Below are positions 1 through 8,707 of a DNA stretch of 64,000 nt, one piece after another; position 1 is the stretch's first letter; every line of letters begins with the position of its first letter. This DNA comes from Microbacterium invictum (GTDB lineage: Bacteria > Actinomycetota > Actinomycetes > Actinomycetales > Microbacteriaceae). The notes under the pieces were generated by a model. The model worked only from the letters and a program-made list of their open reading frames with translations. It was not told the DNA's origin and did not search any database. The stretch is from positions 3,348,001 to 3,412,000 of the forward strand of contig NZ_JACIFH010000001.1 of the NCBI RefSeq assembly GCF_014197265.1. Reading direction: 5' to 3'. Both the position numbers and the translations under genes were made by a program.

Positions 1-1
1 C

Positions 2-154
2 GCCACTCGTCGGCCGAAGTGGGTGGACATGAGCAGGCTGCCGATCGTCGATCGCCCGGAGGACATTCAGATCATCGTGGCAGGCGGTCCCGGTGTCCAT
101 GCCCTGTACATGGCGTCCTTCGCGCTGACCAAGGCGGTCACCCGTCGTATCTGA
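2..154 (+). CDS. C-terminal fragment of an unidentified protein
   Basis: An open frame enters from the left edge and ends at TGA 152-154, giving about 50 residues that finish in TKAVTRRI. The stretch IIVAGGPGVHALYM looks like a folded enzyme core, but I cannot assign a family from this tail. It ends 7 nt before the amidohydrolase gene on the same strand, so it is probably the preceding member of the same operon. Confidence 0.6.
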   Translation, partial: ATRRPKWVDMSRLPIVDRPEDIQIIVAGGPGVHALYMASFALTKAVTRRI

Positions 155-161
155 GAGTCCG

Positions 162-1016
162 ATGATCATCGATTCCCAAGTCCATGCATACGACGCCGAC
201 ACCGCCGAAAGGCCCTGGCGCAACGCTCCGGACTGGCCCGCACACGTCACGGGCGCAGAGATGGTGACGGCGATGAAGGCGGTCGGCGTTGACGGAGCGA
301 TCCTCGTTTCGCCATTCATCCTGTACGGCTACGACGCGAGCTACACCGTCGCGGTCGGGCGTGAGTTTCCCCGCACATTCGCCTTGGTCAAGATGATCGA
401 CAGCACCGATCCGGATGTAGCCGATGTGATTGCGGAGTGGAAGCAGACCCCGGGCACGGTGGGCATTCGTCTGCGGATCGACATCAAGGTCTCCACCCAA
501 CCCGACGACCCGGGTGTCGACGTGGCGATGCGGGCGGCAGCTCGGCACGATCTCGCCGTGAACGTGCTGTGCGGCGGGCGGGTCGATGCGGCGATCGACC
601 TCGTGGATCGGCATCCTGACACCCGATTCGTCATCGACCATGTCGGACTCGACCAGCACCTTCCGATATCGTCCCGGCCGTGGGCGCAGTTGGACGGGGT
701 GCTCGAGCTGGCGAAGCGGCCGCACGTGGCGCTGAAAGTGAGCGGCGTGGGCACGCTGGCGCGTGAGCCGTATCCCTACCCCGACATCTGGGATCCCTTG
801 GCGCGGATCTTCGATGCCTGGGGGATCGACAGATGCCTGTGGGGGAGCGACTGGACCCGGACGTCGGCGAAGGTGAGCTACGCGCAGGCGACCGTGCCGT
901 TTCTGTCGACCGATCGACTCACGGATGCCGAACGGGCTCTGCTGATGGGTGAGGCCTGCGCGAGGGCCTACCGGTGGCGACCAACGCCGCCGGCCGAAGG
1001 CGAGGAGCGAGGATGA
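162..1016 (+). CDS. amidohydrolase family protein (Amidohydro_2 type)
   Basis: A 284-residue protein with the hallmarks of the metal-dependent TIM-barrel amidohydrolase-2 family. These are an N-terminal IIDSQVHAYD strand with the metal-ligand histidine, a central VIDHVGLDQH segment and a late WGSDWTRT motif carrying the catalytic aspartate. Members hydrolyse lactones or amides or decarboxylate aromatic acids, usually in the cytoplasm. The start at 162 lies 7 nt after the preceding stop, and the stop overlaps the next start (ATGA). It is therefore cotranscribed with the dehydrogenase that follows. A lactonase or decarboxylase in the catabolic island is plausible; the substrate is unknown. Confidence 0.85.
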   Translation: MIIDSQVHAYDADTAERPWRNAPDWPAHVTGAEMVTAMKAVGVDGAILVSPFILYGYDASYTVAVGREFPRTFALVKMIDSTDPDVADVIAEWKQTPGTVGIRLRIDIKVSTQPDDPGVDVAMRAAARHDLAVNVLCGGRVDAAIDLVDRHPDTRFVIDHVGLDQHLPISSRPWAQLDGVLELAKRPHVALKVSGVGTLAREPYPYPDIWDPLARIFDAWGIDRCLWGSDWTRTSAKVSYAQATVPFLSTDRLTDAERALLMGEACARAYRWRPTPPAEGEERG

Positions 1017-2020
1017 GCGCTGTTCCTGTGGGGCTGTTGCGGGGCGACGGGGTCGGCCCGGAGATCTCCGATGCTGCGCTGATGGTCATGGCCGCCGCCG
1101 GCGCGGACATCGAATGGGTCGAGCTGGCTGCCGGGGAGGACGCCTTTCGCCGGACCGGGAGCGCAGTCCCGGACGACACGGCAGAATCGCTGCGCACGCT
1201 CGGCGTCGCGCTGAAGGCTCCATACACCACCCCGTTGACCGGCTACACCAGCCCGAGTTGGGCGATGCGGGAGGCCGTCGACGCCTATGTCAATGTGCGC
1301 TCTGTTCAGTACTATCCGCATCGTGGATCTCGGTACCCGGGACTGGACCTCACCCTGGTGCGCGACCAGACCGAAGACCTGAGCCGGAGCGTCTCCCAGC
1401 GAAGTGCCGACGGCGATGTGGGTATCGGGCTGAAGATCATCAGTCGCCGGGCATCGGAGCGGGTCTCGAGATTCGCCATGCAGTGGGCCCAGGACCATGG
1501 CCACGACAGGGTGACCGTCGGGCATATCGCCACCGGCCAGCGAGCGACCGATGGGCTGTTCCTCGAGTCGGCGATGGACGTCGCGCGCGATTTCCCCGAT
1601 CTCACCGTGGACGAGGAGATCCTCGACGGCCTGTCGACCCACCTCATTCAGGATCCGTCGTCGTATCGCATCCTGCTCACCGAGAGCGTGTACGGCGGCA
1701 TCATGTGCGGGATCATGGCCGGGCTTGCGGGGACGGTCGGGGTGATGCCGGGCGCGTTCATCGGGCCGGGCGGAGCGGTGTTCGAGGCCGGCCACGGCAG
1801 CGCGCCGAAGTACGCGGGTACCGGCAGAGTGAATCCGACGGGGATGATCCTGTCGGGCGCGATGCTTCTGGATCACATCGGCCAGCGGCAGGCCGGCGAT
1901 CGTGTGCGCGCCGCGGTGGCATCGGCGGTCAGTGAGGGAGACATGCTGACGCGGGATCTCGGCGGCACGGCCACCACCGCCGAGTTCGCCACGCGATGCA
2001 GTGCGCTGGCGTCGTCTTGA
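1013..2020 (+). CDS. isocitrate/isopropylmalate dehydrogenase family protein
   Basis: A 335-residue member of the beta-decarboxylating NAD(P)-dependent hydroxyacid dehydrogenase family (isopropylmalate, isocitrate, tartrate, homoisocitrate). The N-terminal GDGVGPEIS, the central YVNVRSVQYYP strand and the C-terminal HGSAPKYAGTGRVNPTGMI motif are all present. Where family members usually read R-E-N-T-E, this one has RDQTED, so substrate specificity may be atypical. The ATG at 1013 overlaps the amidohydrolase stop and follows GAGGAGCGAGG; an in-frame ATG at 974 is less likely because it lies deep inside the upstream gene. The role fits oxidative decarboxylation of a 2-hydroxy-dicarboxylate in the island; leucine biosynthesis is unlikely in this context. 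Confidence 0.85.
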   Translation: MSAVPVGLLRGDGVGPEISDAALMVMAAAGADIEWVELAAGEDAFRRTGSAVPDDTAESLRTLGVALKAPYTTPLTGYTSPSWAMREAVDAYVNVRSVQYYPHRGSRYPGLDLTLVRDQTEDLSRSVSQRSADGDVGIGLKIISRRASERVSRFAMQWAQDHGHDRVTVGHIATGQRATDGLFLESAMDVARDFPDLTVDEEILDGLSTHLIQDPSSYRILLTESVYGGIMCGIMAGLAGTVGVMPGAFIGPGGAVFEAGHGSAPKYAGTGRVNPTGMILSGAMLLDHIGQRQAGDRVRAAVASAVSEGDMLTRDLGGTATTAEFATRCSALASS

Positions 2021-2027
2021 CGCCACC

Positions 2028-3977
2028 TCAATTGAGGACGAAGTGCACCGTGCTTGCGTTGCCCGCGACGTCGTACACGACCAGGGAGCTCTCGCCCTGG
2101 ATCGCGCCGAACGTGCCGGGGCGCAGGAAGTTGACGTCCGACCAGGTGTTGTCGGTGAGGTTCTTCTCGACACCGTTGACCACGACCTTGTCGACCTTGC
2201 CGGCGTCGAACAGTTTGAAGCTCACCTGATCGTACGTACTGCCAGTGGCCGCGGTGAAGCCGTCTCCGTCCTTCACCGTGGCCGTGGGGGCGGTGGTGTC
2301 GATCGCGAACGCGAACGTTCCCGTCCTGGCGGTGTTGCCCGCGAGGTCCTGAGCGTTGTACTTCACGGTGTAGGAGCCGTCGGGCAGTGCGACCGAGGCC
2401 AGGTGCGAGGCGGAGGGCGCTCCGCCGACGGCGGTCTGCGTGCTCTTCACGAGTACGCCGTCCCGGTAGATGTTCGCCACGATCCGCCCCAACCCGCGGT
2501 CATCCGTCGCATCGACGCGCAGGGACAGCGTCTGGAAGGGGCCGGCGACGGTCGGCGACGTCAACGTCGCCGTCGGCCTGGTCGTGTCCGGCATCGGTGT
2601 GTAGACGTCACCGCGGAAGAACGGACGGGCGAACGTCTCGATCTCGTACTCGATGTAGTCCCGGGACGCCGCTTCGTCGATTGCCCGGACCCGCTCGTTC
2701 ATGGCCTCGGCGGACGTGTCGGGCCAGACCCCGGTGCGAACGCGTTCATCGACGACTTCCACCGCCGAGACGTATGTCTCGGTCGAGAACGCGCAGTGGC
2801 CGGCGGTGTCAACGACCGTCGTGCGGACGAGATCCTGCTTGCCGTTTCTCGTGGCTTCCGCCACATATGAGCTGATCGTCGCGAGCTGGGTGGTCGCGTC
2901 GCCGAGAGCCTGGTTGAACAGGATCGGCCGATCGGGGTCGGCGGTGTGGCCGCCCCGACGGTCCACCTCGGCGACGGCAGCGGGGTCGGCCACGATCCGC
3001 GGAGCGGCGTCCAGCGTGCGGAGTTCGACCTCGAGGTCCAGCCCCGCCTGGGAGTACATGTCCTGGACGACAGCCCGCAGTTCCGGTCGAACCATCCGGT
3101 GGAAGACGTCGACGTAGTCGACACCGTCGTTCCAATTGAATACGCCGCCGGCCGCCTGTTCGTAGTCCCGTCGAATACCCAGACGGGTCTGGAACTGGCC
3201 GGCCAGAGTCTCGAACATCGCCTGCTGCAACTCGGCGCTGTCGTCCGGGTCCGGCACGGGCTGGGTGGCGGAACTGCGGACAGGCAGCTGGCCGAGAACA
3301 TGGGCGAGCGAAATGCGGGCCTTGCCCTCCGGCGTCCCCTGCGCGGCCTGGAGCGCGTCAGCCCAATCGCCGACGAGGGTGCCGTATTGCGCGTCATCGG
3401 TCGGGATGTCGACGATCGCGAGCTGCTGTGCTCCCAGCAACTGCTGGGCGGCGAAGGCGGCATCCAACTTGCTGTTGTACGAGGGAATGTAACCGGGCAC
3501 CGTGCACTGGGCGACGGCGCCGTCGATCTGATCGGGATACGTCTCCATCAGCACAGCGGCCGTGACACCACCCCGGGATCGGCCGTTCGACAAGACGTAC
3601 TCGGGTGCACCGAACTCCTCGGTGAACACGTCGAGGACATCCAGCAGATCTGCCGCGAAGGCGGGCGCGTCTCCCGCACCGCCGGCGCGTTCGACTCCGG
3701 CGCCGGCGAATCCGCGCTCGTACAGGGCCTGATAGCGGGACTGCGACGTATTGAAGTCCAGATCGAGCAGAAGGGTGCCGTTCCATCTACTCGGAAGCAC
3801 TGCCGTGTACGGATTGCCGTTCGCAAGCGTTCCCTCGATCGTCGTGAGCTCGAGGTCGTCCGCTGCCGCTGCGCCACCTGACGTCGCGACTCCCGCTGCG
3901 GCAATGACGGCGACGGCGAGCGGTGCTGCGACGATCGGCAAACGCCGCCGACGTGCTGGATTCGTTCGTTCTCGCAT
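2028..3977 (-). CDS. secreted alpha/beta-hydrolase with Ig-like C-terminal domains
   Basis: A 649-residue exported protein. It opens with an Arg-rich n-region (RERTNPARRRR), a hydrophobic stretch and an Ala-rich cleavage region ending GGAAAADD. The hydrolase part (about residues 45-430) carries a nucleophile elbow SNGRSRGGV (G-x-S-x-G). From about residue 480 follow Ig/cadherin-like repeats with ATDDRGLG, YNAQDLAGN and VYDVAGN, the kind of wall or carbohydrate-facing modules seen in actinobacterial exoenzymes. The ATG is chosen because GGAGG lies 9 nt upstream; the frame is open further upstream without a better start. It ends 7 nt from the convergent dehydrogenase gene. It may release the substrate consumed by the island; this is inference. 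Confidence 0.8.
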   Translation of the reverse strand: MRERTNPARRRRLPIVAAPLAVAVIAAAGVATSGGAAAADDLELTTIEGTLANGNPYTAVLPSRWNGTLLLDLDFNTSQSRYQALYERGFAGAGVERAGGAGDAPAFAADLLDVLDVFTEEFGAPEYVLSNGRSRGGVTAAVLMETYPDQIDGAVAQCTVPGYIPSYNSKLDAAFAAQQLLGAQQLAIVDIPTDDAQYGTLVGDWADALQAAQGTPEGKARISLAHVLGQLPVRSSATQPVPDPDDSAELQQAMFETLAGQFQTRLGIRRDYEQAAGGVFNWNDGVDYVDVFHRMVRPELRAVVQDMYSQAGLDLEVELRTLDAAPRIVADPAAVAEVDRRGGHTADPDRPILFNQALGDATTQLATISSYVAEATRNGKQDLVRTTVVDTAGHCAFSTETYVSAVEVVDERVRTGVWPDTSAEAMNERVRAIDEAASRDYIEYEIETFARPFFRGDVYTPMPDTTRPTATLTSPTVAGPFQTLSLRVDATDDRGLGRIVANIYRDGVLVKSTQTAVGGAPSASHLASVALPDGSYTVKYNAQDLAGNTARTGTFAFAIDTTAPTATVKDGDGFTAATGSTYDQVSFKLFDAGKVDKVVVNGVEKNLTDNTWSDVNFLRPGTFGAIQGESSLVVYDVAGNASTVHFVLN

Positions 3978-4026
3978 GAGTGCTGGACCTCCATGTCCGC
4001 ATCGGGGATGAACGCGCGCTCGTTGA

Positions 4027-4039
4027 GTAGAGAGTAGAC
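4027..4039 (-). promoter_or_regulatory. putative GntR operator site a
   Basis: On the minus strand the site reads GTCTACTCTCTAC. It matches site f (13994-14006) at 12 of 13 positions and the GTA-N7-TAC pattern shared by this island. It lies between the divergent secreted hydrolase and MFS genes. Confidence 0.45.
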
Positions 4040-4127
4040 TGTAGCGCGCTTGGCGTCCAGTGGTTCGTGTGGCTGTGCGTGAAAGCCCACTCAGCCTGGA
4101 GGCGCCGATGCTGACCGGATCGATGAC

Positions 4128-5315
4128 GTGACCGGCACTTTCACCAGCCCACCCGGCGGCTGGCTCTGGCGACCGCTCGTCGGAGTGGCGCTCGGGCAGA
4201 TCGCACTCGGTATTGCGCGCCCTGCTCTGTCGTATGCCGCTCTGGATCTGGGTGCCGACGGGTTGACGATCGGAATCCTCGTCTCGGCGGCAGCAGTTCT
4301 GCCGGTCCTGATCGCGATCCCGCTGGGAACCATCGTGGGTCGTCTCACGCACATCGCCATCGTGCCCGTGGTCTCCGCGCTGGTGCTCGTCGGCAGCTGC
4401 GTGCTCGCGGCGATCACGAGGGAGCTCTGGGTGCTCGTCATCGCCAGCGGCCTGATGGGCGCAGCGCACCTCGGGCTTGCGCTGGGCGGTCAGGGATGGA
4501 TATCACGCTCGGCGCCGCCGCGGCTCTACAACAGCGGCTTCGGGTGGATGGCAGCCGGCGCCTCTCTGGGCCAGGCGATCGGACCGGTGGTTTCGGGCAT
4601 CGTGGTGGGTCCCACGGCGACGACACGTGAAGGGATATCGGCCGCTTTCTGGATCGCCGCGGCGGTCGGCATGGTCCTCGCGATCGCGTTCACCAGTACG
4701 GCGGTGCGCCGCTACGCGACGACCGACCCGGCGGAGCCGACGACGGTGGGCGATGTGCTGCGGGCGCCCGGCGTGCTGCGCTATGTGTTCGTGAGTGCCG
4801 CAGTGCTCACCTCTGTCGACCTGCTGACCGCGTATCTTCCGCTGATCGGCGAGAACATCGGGCTGAGCCCGATCACCGTGGGGCTGCTGCTCGGTGTGCG
4901 GGGGACGACCTCGATGATCTCGCGCATGTTCCTCGGCCTGCTCGCACGCCGGTGGTCGTCCTCCGGTCTGCTGCTGTGGAGCACTGCCGGTTCGGCGGTG
5001 GCGCTGGTGACGGTTGCCCTCTCGAGTCAACCCGTGCTCCTGTTCGCGGCGATGGTGTTCGGCGGGTTCTTCCTCGGTGTGGCCCAGCCGCTGAGTATCA
5101 CGATCATCATCGCGACACTCGCGCCGCGCGCCCGCTCGCGTGCGCTGGGGGTGCGGATGCTCGGCAACCAGCTCGCGCAGGTTCTCGTACCGCTCGCGGC
5201 CGGGGCGCTGGCTCTCGTGCTGGGGCCGGGGGCGGTCTTTCTCGCTCAGGCGGCCGGGCTTATGGCATCGGCAGGGTGGGAACTCGCTGCGCGCCGGGAC
5301 AGTGCCCCCGAGTAG
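4128..5315 (+). CDS. MFS transporter
   Basis: A 395-residue polytopic membrane protein with about 12 hydrophobic segments, such as LTIGILVSAAAVLPVLIAIPLG and VLVIASGLMGAAHLGLALGG. A basic cytoplasmic loop with LGLLARRW follows the seventh segment, as in the major facilitator superfamily. GTG at 4128 is the only plausible start after an in-frame TGA at 4080. No strong ribosome site precedes it, so translation may be weak or the transcript start close by. It is divergent from the secreted hydrolase with operator-like site a between them, suggesting uptake of a product released outside the cell. The substrate cannot be read from sequence. Confidence 0.85.
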   Translation: MTGTFTSPPGGWLWRPLVGVALGQIALGIARPALSYAALDLGADGLTIGILVSAAAVLPVLIAIPLGTIVGRLTHIAIVPVVSALVLVGSCVLAAITRELWVLVIASGLMGAAHLGLALGGQGWISRSAPPRLYNSGFGWMAAGASLGQAIGPVVSGIVVGPTATTREGISAAFWIAAAVGMVLAIAFTSTAVRRYATTDPAEPTTVGDVLRAPGVLRYVFVSAAVLTSVDLLTAYLPLIGENIGLSPITVGLLLGVRGTTSMISRMFLGLLARRWSSSGLLLWSTAGSAVALVTVALSSQPVLLFAAMVFGGFFLGVAQPLSITIIIATLAPRARSRALGVRMLGNQLAQVLVPLAAGALALVLGPGAVFLAQAAGLMASAGWELAARRDSAPE

Positions 5316-5323
5316 CGCCCGCG

Positions 5324-6037
5324 TCAGGCGGTGACGAACCGCACCGAATCCGTGAGCGCCGCGCGGGTGGTTCGGTACCTGTTCACGGGGTGGTCCTCCG
5401 CGGGATAACCGAACGCGACTCCGAGGAGCACCTTGCGGTCGGGTGGGATGCTGAAGTGTTCCCGGATGAACGGGGCGGCATAAGCGAAAGCGCCCTGCGG
5501 TACGGTGCCGAGTCCCAGGGAATGCGCCGCGAGCAGCAGATAGCCCGCGTACAGGCCCGAGTCGACGGCACCGTATGTGCCCTGTTCGGTCGCGGTGGTG
5601 ACGATCGCGACGTGCGGAGCTCCGAAGAGCTCCCAGTTCAGAAACGCCTGTCGAGCGCGCGCCGCGCGGTCGTCGTAGCCGATGTCGAGGGCCTCATAGA
5701 GCTGCCGCCCGCTCTCGCGCCGGCGTTCCCGGTACACGCCGGTGTACTCCCGCGGGGTGTCGAAGTCCGTGGGTCGCGACGGCCCTTCCGAGCGGATCTG
5801 CGCAGTCAGCCCTGCCCGGAATCGCTCCGTGGCGGCTCCGGATGTCACGATCACCTGCCAGGGCTGGGTGTTGCACCACGACGGAGCGAGCTGGGCGAGC
5901 GTGAACATGCGCTCGATGGTCGCCGTCTCGACCTGCCGCGGCTCGAAGGCACGGCAGCTCCAGCGTTCGCGCAGCAGTTGTTCCAGAGGGCCGGAGGGGT
6001 CGGCAGGAGGTGCATCTAGAGAGTGCGAAGTCGCCAT
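5324..6037 (-). CDS. nitroreductase family protein
   Basis: About 237 residues of the FMN-dependent nitroreductase fold. The N-terminal RERWSCRAFEPRQV segment (phosphate-binding Arg and Ser), APSWCNTQPWQ around residue 45 and the late LGLGTVPQG and GYPAEDHPVN motifs are typical. Such enzymes reduce nitro-aromatics, quinones or flavins, or oxidise a ring. The start at 6037 follows a GGTGA sequence; in-frame ATG 6046 and GTG 6049 are alternatives. The gene is convergent with the MFS gene (8 nt apart) and divergent from the AbrB-like gene, sharing the 6080-6092 operator region. This places it in the island's regulon. Confidence 0.85.
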   Translation of the reverse strand: MATSHSLDAPPADPSGPLEQLLRERWSCRAFEPRQVETATIERMFTLAQLAPSWCNTQPWQVIVTSGAATERFRAGLTAQIRSEGPSRPTDFDTPREYTGVYRERRRESGRQLYEALDIGYDDRAARARQAFLNWELFGAPHVAIVTTATEQGTYGAVDSGLYAGYLLLAAHSLGLGTVPQGAFAYAAPFIREHFSIPPDRKVLLGVAFGYPAEDHPVNRYRTTRAALTDSVRFVTA

Positions 6038-6079
6038 CGAGGTCATCACCGCCGGGTTGTGGAGGGGTCTGTAGGAACA

Positions 6080-6092
6080 GTATATTATCTAC
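6080..6092 (+). promoter_or_regulatory. putative GntR operator site b overlapping a -10 element
   Basis: GTATATTATCTAC matches the island motif GTA-N7-TAC. The TATATT/TATTAT inside it ends 5 to 7 nt before ATG 6094, so it can also be the -10 box of a leaderless transcript. A bound repressor here would block both divergent promoters. Confidence 0.5.
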
Positions 6093-6093
6093 G

Positions 6094-7233
6094 ATGAGGA
6101 TGTCGAGCGGGGGTCGAGGTCCGGTCTGGGCGTGGTTCGGCCACTCGTGGCGACGGCTCGCGATTCTCATAGCGGCACTGGCCGCGTGTACAGCGCTCAT
6201 GATTCTCGTCGGTGCCCCGGCACCATTCCTCCTCGGCCCTCTCGTCGGTGGCGGCATCTTCTCGCTTGTCGTGAAGGCGGACTGGGGCGTGCCGGACGCG
6301 ATCCGCCACGGCGGCGTAGCTGTCGTCGGCGCAGGTGCCGGTGCGCTGATCGATCCGGATGCCGGTGTGAAGCTCTTCGAGTCGCCGCTGGCAATCGTCG
6401 GGGGTGTGGTCGTCACCATCATCTTCTCGCTCCTGACCGGGCTGCTGCTCCTACTCTCGCCGCACATCAGTATCGCGACGGCGCTGCTCGGGTCGCTGGC
6501 CGGTGCTGCCTCCGGGGTCTCGGCCATGGCTCGGGATGTCGAAGCAGACGAGGTCGTCGTCGCCGCCATCCAATATGCGCGAGTCGTGGTCGTGATCGCC
6601 GCCATCACCCTCGCAGCGGCAGTTCTCGGGGCAGAAGCATCGGGTGACGCGAGCGCGCCAGTGGCTGCGGGCGGCTCACTCCTGCTCGATCTCGGGTTCA
6701 CACTCGTTTCGGCCGGTGGCGGCCTCGTGTTGGCGCGGCTGCTGCCTTTCACCGGAGCGGCGCTGTTGTACGCGACGCTCCTGGCGGTCGTCGCCGCATG
6801 GTTGCTCCCGATTCCCGTCGGAATACCTGTTCTGATCCTGGACGCGGGCTATGCGAGCATCGGCCTGGCAGTGGGGTTCTCGTTCACGGTGGCGACAGTG
6901 AGAACGCTGCGACGGGTGTTCCCCATCGCACTCGTGCAGATCGTGGTCTGTGTCGCAGGTTCCGCAGGGCTCGGTCTTCTGTTCGCGGAGGTGCTCGGGG
7001 TGTCCCCCCTTTCGGGGTTCCTCGCGATGTCGCCAGGTGGGCTGCCCACAGTCGCCGCGATCGCCGTTCAAGCCGGAGACGACGTTGCGCTGATCATCGC
7101 CATGCAGCTCCTGCGCATGTTCCTCGCGATCATCACTGCGGTGCTGATCGCCGTGGGTATCAACGGGTACAGCCGACGGGCACGCGGTGGCGCCGTCGAC
7201 GGCGACGCCCCACCTGGAGGATTGGGTATATAG
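6094..7233 (+). CDS. AbrB family membrane protein
   Basis: A 379-residue membrane protein of the duplicated AbrB family (PF05145; often misnamed a transcriptional regulator or ammonia monooxygenase). It has about 10 hydrophobic helices in two related halves, with PAPFLLGPLVGG in the first and LAMSPGGLPTVAAIA plus MQLLRMFLAI in the second. The latter is the family's conserved P-G-G-L/hydrophobic signature. Family members are thought to be permeases or transporter components. The ATG is at the very end of the putative -10/operator with no ribosome site, suggesting a leaderless mRNA; ATG 6100 is an alternative. The TAG stop lies inside operator c. Confidence 0.75.
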   Translation: MRMSSGGRGPVWAWFGHSWRRLAILIAALAACTALMILVGAPAPFLLGPLVGGGIFSLVVKADWGVPDAIRHGGVAVVGAGAGALIDPDAGVKLFESPLAIVGGVVVTIIFSLLTGLLLLLSPHISIATALLGSLAGAASGVSAMARDVEADEVVVAAIQYARVVVVIAAITLAAAVLGAEASGDASAPVAAGGSLLLDLGFTLVSAGGGLVLARLLPFTGAALLYATLLAVVAAWLLPIPVGIPVLILDAGYASIGLAVGFSFTVATVRTLRRVFPIALVQIVVCVAGSAGLGLLFAEVLGVSPLSGFLAMSPGGLPTVAAIAVQAGDDVALIIAMQLLRMFLAIITAVLIAVGINGYSRRARGGAVDGDAPPGGLGI

Positions 7234-7240
7234 GATATAC
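7226..7240. promoter_or_regulatory. putative GntR operator site c
   Basis: GTATATAGGATATAC is a perfect inverted repeat: GTATAT and ATATAC arms around AGG. It covers the stop codon of the AbrB-like gene and lies 38 nt upstream of the next start. The spacing is 2 nt longer than in most other sites. Confidence 0.5.
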
Positions 7241-7278
7241 TCATCGTGGCGATGCAGCCCAGCAGAGAGGTGCGTTCA

Positions 7279-8206
7279 ATGAAGATCGGATATATCGGAC
7301 TCGGCGTCATGGGTGCGGGCATGGTGCACAACCTGATCGACGCCGGACACGACGTATACATCCACGACCTTGATCGTGATCGCGGCGCAGAGTTCGAGTC
7401 CCGTGGCGCGACGTGGGCGGACAGTATCGCCGAGCTCGGCCGAGAATCGGCAGTGGTGTTCACCTCGTTGCCCGGACCGGTGCAGATGCGCGCCGTCGGC
7501 ATCGACGAAGGTGGCCTCGTCGGCTCGATGGCTCCGGGCAGCGCGTGGTTCGACCTGACGACCAACTCGCCGGCGACTGTCCGGGAGGTTCACGCTGCGG
7601 CGGCGGAGCGGGGCGTACAGGTGCTGGACGCGCCCGTGAGCGGCCGACCGGCCGGTGCGCGTAGCGGAAAGCTCGCGATCTACATCGGGGGCGATGTCGG
7701 TGTCTACGACCAGCATCGAGAACTGCTCGATACCATCGGCGACCGCGTGATGTACGTCGGCGGCATCGGCTCGGGCAACATCGCCAAGCTCGCCCACAAC
7801 TGCGCGAGCATCAGCATCCGCGCGGCGATCGCCGAGGTCATGAGCCTGGGGGTGAAGGCGGGCATGGAGCCGGACACTCTGTGGGCTGCGATGCGGCAGG
7901 GTGCGATCGGGAGGGCGCGGACCTTCGACTCGATCGGCAAGCGCTACCTGCAGCAGGCGTATGAGCCGCCGTCGTTCGCGCTGGCGCTGGCGGACAAGGA
8001 CCTTCGGCTCGCGCTGGAACTCGCGGACGAACTCGACGTTCCGATGAGCGTTGCGCGTACCGCTCAGCAGGACTATCGCGAGGCGCTCGATCGCGGGTGG
8101 GGCGGCAAGGATTCGCAGTCGCCGATGCAGTTGCAGAACGAGCGGGGCCGGCGTCGACATCCGGCTGTCGGACGCCCAGGTCGACAAGGTGCTCGAGGAG
8201 GGGTGA
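7279..8206 (+). pseudogene. NAD(P)-dependent 3-hydroxyisobutyrate-dehydrogenase-like oxidoreductase, frameshifted near its 3' end
   Basis: The intact part (residues 1-288) has the Rossmann GLGVMGAGM, substrate-binding DAPVSGRPAGA and catalytic-lysine GSGNIAKLAHN motifs of the beta-hydroxyacid dehydrogenase family. ATG 7279 follows CAGAGAGG. At the GGGG run 8144-8147 one base appears to be extra. The frame then runs without a stop into the downstream carboxymuconolactone gene, giving a 441-residue fused frame. Removing one G restores a normal tail, AGVDIRLSDAQVDKVLEEG, stopping at TGA 8204-8206 and making a 308-residue protein of normal length. The loss is only in the last 20 residues, so the enzyme could still function. 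A sequencing or assembly error is possible. Confidence 0.7.
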
Positions 8207-8208
8207 CA

Positions 8209-8601
8209 GTGAGCGATGAAGAACTGAACGACGATAGCCTCGGGCGCCGGGTGCTCACCGAGTTGATGGGCGAGACCTACCTTCGCGAGAAGGATGCGAA
8301 GCGCAACTCCTTCAATGACGTGCTGCACGACTACTCCGCCGACGTCTGCTTCGGCCGGGTGTGGTCGCGGGAGGGGATCGATCGCAAGCAGCGAAGCATC
8401 CTGAACATCGCGATCCTGACGGCGATGAACAGGCCGAACCAGCTCAAGAATCATGTCGAAGGCGCCCTCAACAACGGCTGCACCCCCGCAGAGCTCAAAG
8501 AGGTTCTCCTGCAGACCGCCGTCTATTGCGGACTGCCCGCCGCGACCGATGCATTCCGTGTCGCGGAGGGCGTGCTCCGGGAGCGTGGCCTCATCGATTG
8601 A
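8209..8601 (+). CDS. carboxymuconolactone decarboxylase family protein
   Basis: A 130-residue AhpD/CMD-fold protein. It has the helical core RVWSREGIDRKQRSILNIAI, NHVEGALNNGCTPAELKEVL and a late QTAVYCGLPAATDAF, close to the PcaC gamma-carboxymuconolactone decarboxylase type and without the CxxC pair of peroxidatic AhpD. GTG 8209 is chosen because GAGGAGG lies 7 nt upstream; GTG 8203 would overlap the restored upstream stop. Because of the upstream frameshift it is also reached by readthrough as a fusion tail. Its role is likely a lactone or acid decarboxylation step in the island; the true substrate is unknown. Confidence 0.8.
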   Translation: MSDEELNDDSLGRRVLTELMGETYLREKDAKRNSFNDVLHDYSADVCFGRVWSREGIDRKQRSILNIAILTAMNRPNQLKNHVEGALNNGCTPAELKEVLLQTAVYCGLPAATDAFRVAEGVLRERGLID

Positions 8602-8635
8602 TCGGCGGCGGGGTCTTGCCTTTCGCTGCTATTGA

Positions 8636-8648
8636 GTATATTTTATTG
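8636..8648 (+). promoter_or_regulatory. putative GntR operator site d
   Basis: GTATATTTTATTG, followed by TAC, shares its right half TTTATTG with site h. It lies in the 106-nt gap upstream of the ABC solute-binding lipoprotein gene and may overlap its promoter. Confidence 0.45.
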
Positions 8649-8707
8649 TACCAACCGACGCCGACGCGAGTTCGCTGATCGGCGGCCAAGGAACAGAGAG
8701 GTTCCAC

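Noticed and set aside
3978..4469. Upstream extension of the secreted hydrolase frame to 4469
   Set aside because: It crosses the divergent promoter into the MFS gene; the GGAGG-led ATG at 3977 gives a proper signal peptide.
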